A stretch of 64,000 bases of DNA from Actinomycetes bacterium (GTDB lineage: Bacteria > Actinomycetota > Coriobacteriia > Coriobacteriales > Eggerthellaceae), in the NCBI GenBank assembly GCA_023394615.1, contig JAEXAI010000002.1, positions 124,001-188,000 on the forward strand, read 5' to 3'. Of this stretch, positions 35,971 to 42,849 are shown piece by piece. Made by a program: the position numbers and the translations under genes. Within the stretch, counting starts at the first letter, position 1. Every line of letters begins with the position of its first letter. The notes under the pieces were generated by a model that saw nothing but the letters and a program-made list of their open reading frames with translations, ran no database searches and was not told the DNA's origin.

Positions 35971-36153
35971 TTAGTCTTCCAGTTTGATTGCCCCGGTCGG
36001 GCAAGCATCAACGCAGCTTGCACACTGTATGCAGGCGTCGGCATCGGTTACGGTTGAATGGCCGTCGACGACTTCGAGTACATCGCACGGGCAGGCGTCA
36101 GCGCATGCTCCACATCCCACACAGGTATCAATATCGATAGTAGGTGCATCCAT
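35971..36153 (-). CDS. 2[4Fe-4S] ferredoxin
   Basis: A 60-residue low-potential electron carrier. Two cluster motifs are visible: CVGCGACADACP and CIQCASCVDACP, each giving three closely spaced cysteines plus a distant one. ATG 36153 follows AAGGAG with eight bases between, so the longer frame from 36192 is not used. It is a single gene with its own promoter region, shared back-to-back with the YjdF-family gene. Such ferredoxins serve anaerobic oxidoreductases. Confidence 0.92.
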   Translation of the reverse strand: MDAPTIDIDTCVGCGACADACPCDVLEVVDGHSTVTDADACIQCASCVDACPTGAIKLED

Positions 36154-36205
36154 CGGGTTCTCCTTCCGTTGGTGCCCACGTTCTGCAGGCACGATTTCTG
36201 GGGCT

Positions 36206-36215
36206 TGTTATAACA
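36206..36215. promoter_or_regulatory. Palindromic TGTTATAACA, possible shared extended -10
   Basis: TGTTATAACA reads the same on both strands and gives TG-T-TATAAC in each direction. It could start the ferredoxin transcript leftward and the YjdF-family transcript rightward. Confidence 0.4.
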
Positions 36216-36254
36216 CATGGCAGCGTTATCATATGCGGGAGTTTTAATTTCGGA

Positions 36255-36366
36255 GCATAGCTGTCGGCTAGTTGCCCGCGAGTGGGCCCTCGAATGGGTG
36301 TTTTGGGCTTATCGGGCATGCGACGGCAAGGGTGATTGCGTTGCGCACTAATAGGAACGATGGGAG
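36255..36366 (+). promoter_or_regulatory. Foldable leader before the YjdF-family gene, candidate yjdF-type riboswitch
   Basis: Nested pairings are visible: GCTGTCG (36260-36266) with CGACGGC (36321-36327), and inside it TGCCCG (36273-36278) with CGGGCA (36313-36318). GGGAG (36362-36366) then serves the ATG at 36379. In Firmicutes, yjdF genes are controlled by an azaaromatic-sensing riboswitch. The resemblance here is in gene context and foldability only; the consensus was not checked. Confidence 0.4.
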
Positions 36367-36378
36367 ATTGGAACCCTG

Positions 36379-36798
36379 ATGTATTCATGTAAGCTGACGG
36401 TTTGTTTCGATGGTTCATTTTGGGTCGCGCTGGTAGAAAACAAGAACGAAAAAGGTGAGACCAGCGTCGCGCGGCATGTGTTCGGGTCGGAACCGAATGA
36501 TTCACAGGTTGAGGAATTCATCCACGACCATTGGTATGAGCTTCATTTTTGTGAAAGCTTGAAGGTTGAAAAAGTTGGCGGAAAGAGCATCAATTACAAG
36601 CGGCTTCAGCGAGTCATTGAAAAAGAAATCGCAGCGAATGCCAGCAAAGGCACCAAATCGCAGCAGGCTATTGCGCAAGAGCGCGAGGTTTCCAAGGTAG
36701 AGCGCAAGCATAAAAGCAAGCAGCAAAAGCAGGCCGAAGCTGAAGAGAAGCGCAAGAAGCTCAAGGAAAAGCACAAGAAGAAGCATAAAGGCCACTAG
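36379..36798 (+). CDS. YjdF family protein (DUF2992)
   Basis: 139 residues. The N-terminal half matches the YjdF/DUF2992 family: LTVCFDGSFWVALVE, ending in a short beta-rich domain with WYELHF. The C-terminal half is almost wholly Lys, Glu and Gln, an extended basic helix (KRKKLKEKHKKKHKGH at the end), which is typical. Its biochemical role is unknown; in Bacillus the gene is linked to response to azaaromatic compounds through its riboswitch. The gene is preceded by a structured leader and stands alone. Confidence 0.8.
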   Translation: MYSCKLTVCFDGSFWVALVENKNEKGETSVARHVFGSEPNDSQVEEFIHDHWYELHFCESLKVEKVGGKSINYKRLQRVIEKEIAANASKGTKSQQAIAQEREVSKVERKHKSKQQKQAEAEEKRKKLKEKHKKKHKGH

Positions 36799-36914
36799 GA
36801 TTCTCTGCCAGCATCGAAGCTGCGAGGGTCATTGTTGCTCGATGGTGAGGCGAATGGGAGTATGGCATTTAGGCCAGTTAAGGCTATGCCCTGCGAAGCG
36901 CTATAATCAATCGC

Positions 36915-37292
36915 ATGCAACATGATGTATTGACATACAAAGATTATGCCGGATGGGCATCCCAGTCTATCGAACGGATTTCGCGCGATTGCGAGGCCAC
37001 GGCCTTTCATGCTTCGGGTCATGGCGGTCAATGCGTAAACACTACAGACTCCGCCGTGCGCATGGTACATGTGCCATCGGGCATAGTGGTGGTATCGCGG
37101 GAATCGCGCAGCCAGTATCGCAATCGACAAATTTGCCTTCAGAAACTGCGTAAGGAATTCCAGCAGCGTTCAAGACCTCCGGAAAAACGCGTGAAGACGA
37201 AAGTTCCCGCACGGGCTCGCCAAAAGCGTCTGAGAGATAAACGTTTCGTTGCGCGCAAGAAGGCGTTGCGTAAACCAACTATGGATGACTGA
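36915..37292 (+). CDS. Peptide chain release factor-like ribosome rescue protein
   Basis: 125 residues: a class I release-factor catalytic domain without a codon-recognition domain. [20 protein letters not shown] contains the GGQ loop that enters the peptidyl-transferase centre, and the basic C-terminus ([17 protein letters not shown]) resembles the mRNA-channel tail of ArfB/YaeJ. It probably hydrolyses peptidyl-tRNA on stalled ribosomes. The next gene starts 16 bases on, so they are probably co-transcribed. Confidence 0.82.
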   Translation: MQHDVLTYKDYAGWASQSIERISRDCEATAFHASGHGGQCVNTTDSAVRMVHVPSGIVVVSRESRSQYRNRQICLQKLRKEFQQRSRPPEKRVKTKVPARARQKRLRDKRFVARKKALRKPTMDD

Positions 37293-37307
37293 CGGAAAGG
37301 ATGGCGC

Positions 37308-37889
37308 ATGACCAGCGAAAATGACGAACTTGCATGGGCGCACGCGGCGTGTTTGGAGCACAACGGGACGAACCCAGCGGTATTTTTGGAATCTCTTTTC
37401 GAGATGCCCGAATGCGTCGCTTTCGGGCCGATGCATCATTTCCTTTTAGGTGCCAGTTTGCTCACGTGCTATTCCAACGCTTTGGGCGGCGATAAAAAAG
37501 CGCTCGCTGCCAATCTGGATACCCTGCGCACCCGTTCGTCGGCGGTGCCCGGTGCCGCATGTGCTCTGTGGGGCGTGTGCGGTGCGGCGGTTTCGGCTGG
37601 CATGGCATATGCCATCGTTGCGCAGAACGCCCCTTTGAAGGCCGAAGGCTGGGGCGAAGGCCAGCTGATGGTGAGCAATATCGAACAGGCTATCGTGGCA
37701 GCTGGATCGCCTCGTTGCTGCAAGAGGGATTCGCGCATTGCCATAGACATCGCAACGAAAGTGTTCGAACATGATTTCGGCGTGGTGTTCGACCATGCGT
37801 CCAGACCGGAAAAGCCCTGCATCGTCGCCTCGAAGAACACCGTTTGCCTGCATGACGAATGCCCTTTCTTTCACGGTTCTGCTTTTTAG
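37308..37889 (+). CDS. DUF5714 family cysteine-rich protein
   Basis: 193 residues. The pattern GPMHHFLLGASLLTCYSNA, then ALWGVCGAAVSAGMAYAI, then SPRCCKRDSRIAI, and a C-terminal VCLHDECPFF matches what is remembered as DUF5714. The conserved His and Cys residues suggest a metal or Fe-S site. No activity is known. It follows the rescue factor closely but the functional link is unclear. The assignment rests on memory of the family pattern. Confidence 0.6.
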   Translation: MTSENDELAWAHAACLEHNGTNPAVFLESLFEMPECVAFGPMHHFLLGASLLTCYSNALGGDKKALAANLDTLRTRSSAVPGAACALWGVCGAAVSAGMAYAIVAQNAPLKAEGWGEGQLMVSNIEQAIVAAGSPRCCKRDSRIAIDIATKVFEHDFGVVFDHASRPEKPCIVASKNTVCLHDECPFFHGSAF

Positions 37890-37961
37890 GTTGAACATCT
37901 AGGTCCAGAGGAAAGCTCAGAAGGATGCTGCTCAATGGCATCCATAGGGAAAACAGGAATT

Positions 37962-38108
37962 GTCAATCAGACCCGCTATGTGCGATTTTCATCGGCGAAT
38001 CTCTGCTTTTCCGCGATGCTGGAAAGCGATAGTCGGCGTTTGCGCAGGTGGCGGAATTCTGCCGGAGAACAGGTCGCCCTCAAATCGCACATAGCGGGTC
38101 TGATTGAC
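37962..38108. mobile_element. 147-bp palindrome-ended element, copy 2 (MITE-like)
   Basis: Same length, ends and core as the copy at 6721-6867: it starts GTCAATC, contains CCCGCTATGTGCG, the near-palindrome GGCGGAATTCTGCC and GAGAACAGGTCGC, and ends GATTGAC. Its 27-bp ends are fully complementary. The central part differs more than the ends, while the right-hand core is highly conserved. Confidence 0.72.
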
Positions 38109-38122
38109 GAAAACGTGCATCG

Positions 38123-38215
38123 TTCGGTCCCGCCCCTCGTGTTGCGGTTACATTGGAAAGCTTCGGTCCCGCCCCTCGCGTTGCGGTTACATTGGAAAGC
38201 TTCGGTCCCGCCTCT
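38123..38215. repeat. 39-bp tandem repeat, about 2.4 units
   Basis: The unit begins TTCGGTCCCGCCCCTCG and ends ATTGGAAAGC; it starts at 38123, 38162 and 38201 (partial). It abuts the second 147-bp element. Confidence 0.85.
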
Positions 38216-38377
38216 TGCGGCCGGGATACATACACCAACTTCCGAGACGCAACCAACTCTCGCATAATCGAGCTTCATTCTGCTAGAATGGCCTGTAGAT
38301 ATTGCAATGGGCGGCAAATCTAGCAGCGAGGCTGATGATTCCGCCTGTATGCTCTCGCATTATTAGAAGGCGGAAAC

Positions 38378-39109
38378 ATGAGAATAGCCATATGTGACGA
38401 CAGCGAAGACGATTTGGCATTAGCGTCGCGTTTCGCCAAGAGCTACCTCGAGCGCACGAATCTTCAGGCGGATATTGAGGAGTTCTCACACCCCGATGCG
38501 CTTTTGACTGCATGCGAGAAAGCACCGTTTGATTTGTATTTGTTGGACATTGTCATGCCTATGATTTCAGGCATCGATGTGGCGAAGGAAATTCGTCGAT
38601 TACAGACTGGCGCGCAGCTCGTCTTTTTAACCACCAGCGACGAATTCGCTGTGGATGCGTTCGCATTGAATGCTGCGCATTATCTGGTCAAGCCTTTTAC
38701 CCAAATACAAATCGACGATGCATTGTCGCGCGCTATAAGGTTGTCACACAGCAAGCGCTCGAAGTTTTTGGTCATTAAAACCACGGGCGGTGGTCTGCGC
38801 TATGTTGACATAGGCGACATCCTGTATGTTGAAAGCCGCGATCATAGGCAGACCATCCATGTACAGGGCGAAGACATCGTGGAAGCGCGTCGTTCCCTCA
38901 CTCGTATTCTCCAAGAGCTTGAAGCCGTGGAAAAAGGCCGTTTCATTGCGCCCTATAAAGGCTACATTGTGAATATGAGCGCGATTTCTTCCATCGACCC
39001 GCGCGCCATCACGCTGAAAAACGACGTGAGCGTGCCTCTTCCGCGGGGTGCTTTCAGGGAATTGCGAACGAAGTATGCTGACTACCGTTTTGGGGCTCGG
39101 GGAGCATAA
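38378..39109 (+). CDS. LytTR family response regulator
   Basis: A 243-residue regulator of the AgrA/VirR type. The receiver domain has the acidic pair in ICDDSEDD, the phospho-acceptor Asp near residue 57 (LLDIVMP) and Lys in VKPF. The C-terminal half is a LytTR DNA-binding domain: DILYVESRDHRQTIHV and GRFIAPYKGYIVNMSAI. It is followed three bases later by its kinase gene. Such pairs control secretion, competence or peptide signalling. No agrB/agrD-like peptide gene was seen. Confidence 0.92.
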   Translation: MRIAICDDSEDDLALASRFAKSYLERTNLQADIEEFSHPDALLTACEKAPFDLYLLDIVMPMISGIDVAKEIRRLQTGAQLVFLTTSDEFAVDAFALNAAHYLVKPFTQIQIDDALSRAIRLSHSKRSKFLVIKTTGGGLRYVDIGDILYVESRDHRQTIHVQGEDIVEARRSLTRILQELEAVEKGRFIAPYKGYIVNMSAISSIDPRAITLKNDVSVPLPRGAFRELRTKYADYRFGARGA

Positions 39110-39112
39110 TTC

Positions 39113-40396
39113 ATGCCGCTTGACCAGCTAATCGTCTTTATGCTGCAGTTCTATATCCCTGGCATGTGGTCTATTGTCTTTCGCGTTTTCGGGTTCGGTT
39201 ACTCTTCGAAAGAACGCGTCGCTTTGGGGGCTTTGGTTTACACGGCTTATATGTTCCTGTTACCGTGGTTCTTGATGAGCAGTATGGGATACAGCGCCTA
39301 TATCCTTATCGCGTCTATGATCATGACCATCGGTAGCATGTCGGTTCTGATTTTCACCACCGACACCATCTCCAAAACCATTTTCCTGCAGCTTGCCCAA
39401 GGAGGCGTGATTACCTGTTTGTCGATTGTGGCGGATCTGGCTTGCACGCTTTTGGGACTCTCTTCTTTGACACTTTCGGTGATACTGTTTATTTGCAGCC
39501 CGATTCTGTTTTTCATCGGATTGCGTTTCTGGGCGCATCCGCTGCGCTTTCTCATCGACAATATCCACGACTCCATGGGCTTATTGCTCCTTTTGCCGCT
39601 GCTCACCCTTGCTGTCGTTACCGTCATACCCGTTTTCCCTACGAATAGTTTTGCGAATCATCCTGTGTTCTGCACGGCAATGGTGCTGCTGGTGGAAATG
39701 GCGTTTTTCCTCTACATCTATGTGCTGTACCGAAACATTCGCCAAATCAGCGATTTGTCGAAGCGGGAAATGCAAAGCGAGCTCCTCTCGCAGGAAATCG
39801 AATCGTATCAAACCTATGTGGACTCGGCCCGCAGGTCGCGCCATGATCTGCGCCAGCACGATGCCCTTGTGCTGGGAATGCTGACCGATGGTAAGGTTGA
39901 CCAAGCGACAGACTATCTGAAATGCCAGGTAGATGAATTGGGCATGCTTTCCCTGACCCGCTATTGCCAGAACACGGTGATGAACGCCCTGCTGCGTGTT
40001 TACGAGGGGCGCGCCGAGAAATCAGGCATCCAGTTTGCGGCTGTGGTAAATCTACCCGAACATCTGCCTTTAAGCGATACTGATTTGGGTGCGTTGACGG
40101 GCAATGCGTTGGAAAATGCTGTACATGCCGCCGCAAATGTTGATGGCGGATTCATTTCAGTTAACGCGAGCATCGATGGCGACGATATGCTCATAATGGT
40201 TCGAAACAGCGTCTCAGGTCAGGTGATATTCCAACAAGGGTTGCCCGTGTCGAAACGCCCGGGAGGCGGTACCGGCACCCGCAGCATCGAGACGATCGTG
40301 CAACGCTACGGAGGCATGGCCGATTTCTCGCAGAGTGGCAATGAGTTCCGCACGCGCATCATCGTGCCTATAGGAATCGCTGACCAGAATACATAA
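39113..40396 (+). CDS. GHKL-type sensor histidine kinase (AgrC-like)
   Basis: 427 residues. About six membrane helices occupy residues 1-210, followed by a coiled segment. The phospho-acceptor motif is SARRSRHDLRQHDALVLGML, as in AgrC-like kinases, and the ATPase part shows DLGALTGNALENAVHAA (N box) and RPGGGTGTRSIETIVQRYGG (G box). It is translated with the preceding response regulator. The stimulus is unknown; the many-helix input domain suits a small hydrophobic or peptide signal. Confidence 0.9.
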   Translation: MPLDQLIVFMLQFYIPGMWSIVFRVFGFGYSSKERVALGALVYTAYMFLLPWFLMSSMGYSAYILIASMIMTIGSMSVLIFTTDTISKTIFLQLAQGGVITCLSIVADLACTLLGLSSLTLSVILFICSPILFFIGLRFWAHPLRFLIDNIHDSMGLLLLLPLLTLAVVTVIPVFPTNSFANHPVFCTAMVLLVEMAFFLYIYVLYRNIRQISDLSKREMQSELLSQEIESYQTYVDSARRSRHDLRQHDALVLGMLTDGKVDQATDYLKCQVDELGMLSLTRYCQNTVMNALLRVYEGRAEKSGIQFAAVVNLPEHLPLSDTDLGALTGNALENAVHAAANVDGGFISVNASIDGDDMLIMVRNSVSGQVIFQQGLPVSKRPGGGTGTRSIETIVQRYGGMADFSQSGNEFRTRIIVPIGIADQNT

Positions 40397-40494
40397 ATAC
40401 CGTTTCGCGCATGCTTAAGTAGCATTTGCGCCCGAATACCGTTCGCGGGGAACCTTTCTGCGACAATATCCTTAATCGGTGCAGAACACGTAGA

Positions 40495-40521
40495 CCGGAA
40501 TGCTTTCCGGGTTATCTTTTT
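40495..40521 (+). terminator. Probable terminator after the two-component pair
   Basis: CCGGAA (40495-40500) and TTCCGG (40505-40510) form a tight hairpin followed by GTTATCTTTTTT. Confidence 0.55.
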
Positions 40522-40595
40522 TGCTTTCCACTCGTGCCGTCATCGAATGATGCAAAGGTGTTTGACGCTGAAATCATGATCTCGAGGGGGCGCAC

Positions 40596-41924
40596 ATGAA
40601 AGACAATGGTCGGGCTGCGGTGCTCGCTCATACGGAAGACATGATGTATTTGGACGCTGCTGATTTCGGAAACGCAATGATGGTCGGCTCTTCGATGGAG
40701 TTCGTTCCGCAGGTAAAAGTCGTGCTCACCGAGCCTATCGACGTTGGATTTTTGCAAGAGGCCGTCCAGGCCGCGCGCATTCGCTACCGTTTGCTGCGCA
40801 GGAAATTTTGCGTGCTTCATTCATCTGTGGTTTACATGCCCAACGAAAAAGACGTGGTGATTTCAAACGAACCGGCCGGCAAAGCGAAGCTCTTAGGTGC
40901 ACCCAACAATGATTATCCTTGGAAAGTGACCTATTTCCAGAACTATTTCGTGTTCACATGGGCCCATGGCATGTGTGATGGCAGGGGTGGCTTCGAAGTG
41001 GTGAAGACCATCTTGTATTATTACTACACGCTGGCAGGCCTACGTGTGGAGGATACGCACCTGGTCAAGACGCTCGATGATGATATGGGTGCGCTTGAGC
41101 CGCTTGAACTGGAACATTCCTATAACAAGCATTATGGCAGGGGCGTTCCCGAGTTCAATCAAAGGAAGCTGCCCGACGTTGATGTCATGTCGAAGAAGTA
41201 CCGTTTGAATGCGTCCGTGGAGCGGCGCTGTTGCTTGACGTTTTCAACGCGTGAGCTTTTGGATGCCACCCATAGATTCGATACGACGCCCTATGCGCTG
41301 TTGGCACCATTGCTAGCCCGGTCGCTGAAATGCTATTTCGATGAGCCTGAGCCGAACATCGGGATGATCATCCTCGTGGATGCGCGCGGCGTTTTGGGGT
41401 CACAGACCCTTCGCAACTGCACGCTACAGCCTGCAGTCTGTTATGAGTCTGCCAAAATGGACGGTCGCGATATGGAAATGGTGGCAACTATTCTGCGCTC
41501 GTTGGTGGATTTAGCCGTTGAAGAAGGCAATGCCCTTGCCCAAGTTGATCATTTGGTCGAGTTCATGCGCTCTGCGGAAAAGATCAAGCCTTTGCGGTTG
41601 CGCATGGCGCTGATTCATTTTCTAGCGGAAAAGCTCTCGCCCGACCAATCGGCATCGATTGTTTTCAGTAACGTGGGATTGATGCGTTTTCCCAGCGAAA
41701 TCACGCCGCATGTGCAGTCCGTTTCGACATCGCTGCGCTGTTATGGGTCGGTGCCAACCTTGGTTGAGCTTTCCAGTACCGTAGATGTTGCCAAGATGGA
41801 AATAGCATACATGATGGGGGATTGCTCGTTTGCCGAGTCCCTGATGGATGATTTGGGGGCACTAGGTGTTCACTGTGCGTTTGAAGATGAGGGAGAAGTC
41901 GAGCGCAATCGTTTTTTCTATTAG
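40596..41924 (+). CDS. HxxxDG acyltransferase / condensation-domain-like protein
   Basis: 442 residues. The motif HGMCDG (His124, Asp128) is the active site of the CoA-dependent acyltransferase and peptide-synthetase condensation-domain superfamily. The order is also right: an N-terminal DxMxxLDAAD lead, RLLRRKF, the HxxxDG motif, then a second lobe with ILVDARGVLG, and SIVFSNVGLM near the C-terminus (floor-loop region). No carrier-protein or adenylation domain is attached. It may join an acyl group to an alcohol, amine or lipid. It lies 199 bases after the two-component pair. Confidence 0.72.
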   Translation: MKDNGRAAVLAHTEDMMYLDAADFGNAMMVGSSMEFVPQVKVVLTEPIDVGFLQEAVQAARIRYRLLRRKFCVLHSSVVYMPNEKDVVISNEPAGKAKLLGAPNNDYPWKVTYFQNYFVFTWAHGMCDGRGGFEVVKTILYYYYTLAGLRVEDTHLVKTLDDDMGALEPLELEHSYNKHYGRGVPEFNQRKLPDVDVMSKKYRLNASVERRCCLTFSTRELLDATHRFDTTPYALLAPLLARSLKCYFDEPEPNIGMIILVDARGVLGSQTLRNCTLQPAVCYESAKMDGRDMEMVATILRSLVDLAVEEGNALAQVDHLVEFMRSAEKIKPLRLRMALIHFLAEKLSPDQSASIVFSNVGLMRFPSEITPHVQSVSTSLRCYGSVPTLVELSSTVDVAKMEIAYMMGDCSFAESLMDDLGALGVHCAFEDEGEVERNRFFY

Positions 41925-41951
41925 ATTTTGAGTAGAGGTGAGGGGGACAGC

Positions 41952-42155
41952 ATGGAATCAGTTTCTGAAGATCATACGCGCGAACTTGAAACGCGCTTGA
42001 AGGCTATTCGCATAAATCCTGATGACAGTTGCGTCTTCTTTCGGGTTCGAGACGATTGCGTGATGCTTGGTCGTCGTTGCCGATACTGTCGTTACGGGAA
42101 TTTCGATGACGACTGGGCGGCGGGGGAAGCAGGGTTTTGCCGTTTCAAGTCATAG
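41952..42155 (+). CDS. Small cysteine-rich protein of unknown function
   Basis: 67 residues. The C-terminal half has Cys spaced as C-x8-C-x7-C-x2-C and a further Cys near the end (RRCRYCRYGNF, GFCRF), which could bind zinc or form a cluster. ATG 41952 follows GAGGGGG at five bases; a TTG at 41928 is less likely. It starts 27 bases after the acyltransferase-like gene and is probably co-transcribed with it. The family was not recognised. Confidence 0.6.
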   Translation: MESVSEDHTRELETRLKAIRINPDDSCVFFRVRDDCVMLGRRCRYCRYGNFDDDWAAGEAGFCRFKS

Positions 42156-42221
42156 CTACTGTGCGTGCGATGTGGGTGACAGTTTTCTGTGAAGATGTTG
42201 GCTCTTTTCGGTCGTTGGTGC

Positions 42222-42250
42222 TTGACTCATTTTCGTAGCGGCATTAACAT
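42222..42250 (+). promoter_or_regulatory. Promoter of the MarR gene
   Basis: TTGACT (42222-42227), a 17-base spacer and TAACAT (42245-42250). The operator-like palindrome begins at the next base. Confidence 0.65.
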
Positions 42251-42262
42251 GTAGCAAGCTAC
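42251..42262. promoter_or_regulatory. Operator-like palindrome GTAGCAAGCTAC (marR)
   Basis: GTAGC and GCTAC are inverted around two bases and lie at the predicted transcription start of the MarR gene. The same half-sites occur before the efflux gene at 42813-42824, so this is probably the MarR binding site. Confidence 0.7.
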
Positions 42263-42276
42263 TGAAAGGAGAAACC

Positions 42277-42732
42277 ATGGATGTGAACCCGAAATCAATT
42301 CCCACAACACTGAACAATGCGTTGGGCCCTCGCTTCAAGATGGTGAACGAGGCATTGGGGCGCATGGCCAATCAGCAGCTCGCAGAATCCGATCTGACTT
42401 TTTCTCAGGTGATTTTGCTGAACGTCGTTGAGGAGCACGGGGGCGTATGTGCGCAGCGCGATTTGGAACACGAGCTTTCAATCGCACATCCGACGGTAAC
42501 CGGGCTGGTCAAGCGTTTGTTAGCGAAAGGTTATGTCGAAACGTACGTGAATGCCGATGACGCGCGTGTAAAAATGGTTCAAATCACGAGTTTGGGCAAA
42601 CAAGCAACTGATCGCGGGCATGATTGCCAGATTGCGGCCGAAATGCTAATGATGAAGGGTCTAAGCGATACGGAGATCGCTACTTTAGGCCATCTGTTGG
42701 ATACCGTTATCGAGAATTTGAAAGAGTCGTAG
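42277..42732 (+). CDS. MarR family transcriptional regulator
   Basis: 151 residues, the usual size for MarR regulators. The winged helix is visible: LTFSQVILLNVVEEHGG, the recognition helix HPTVTGLVKRLLAKGYVE, and wing NADDARVKMVQITSLGKQ, where the D-x-R pair is conserved in the family. It probably represses itself and the DHA2 pump that follows, since both promoters contain GTAGC-N2-GCTAC. MarR proteins usually release DNA on binding a small phenolic or drug-like ligand. SD is AAAGGAG. Confidence 0.92.
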   Translation: MDVNPKSIPTTLNNALGPRFKMVNEALGRMANQQLAESDLTFSQVILLNVVEEHGGVCAQRDLEHELSIAHPTVTGLVKRLLAKGYVETYVNADDARVKMVQITSLGKQATDRGHDCQIAAEMLMMKGLSDTEIATLGHLLDTVIENLKES

Positions 42733-42739
42733 AGTCTAT

Positions 42740-42766
42740 CGGCCCACAGATGCTCTCTGTGGGCCG
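42740..42766 (+). terminator. Hairpin between marR and the efflux gene
   Basis: CGGCCCACAGA (42740-42750) pairs perfectly with TCTGTGGGCCG (42756-42766). There is no T run, so it may be a weak terminator or an mRNA-stabilising stem. Confidence 0.5.
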
Positions 42767-42771
42767 GTGGA

Positions 42772-42799
42772 TTGAAAGCACGCATACCGCGTGTATTTT
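42772..42799 (+). promoter_or_regulatory. Probable promoter of the efflux gene
   Basis: TTGAAA (42772-42777), a 16-base spacer and TATTTT (42794-42799). The operator palindrome lies just downstream of the predicted start. Confidence 0.45.
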
Positions 42800-42811
42800 T
42801 TCAAGCTAAAC

Positions 42812-42825
42812 AGTAGCATGCTACT
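42812..42825. promoter_or_regulatory. Operator-like perfect palindrome AGTAGCATGCTACT (efflux gene)
   Basis: A perfect 14-bp palindrome that contains the same GTAGC-N2-GCTAC arrangement as the site before the MarR gene. It is placed to block transcription of the pump. Confidence 0.72.
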
Positions 42826-42849
42826 TTAGAAGAAGGAAGGCAAGACACT

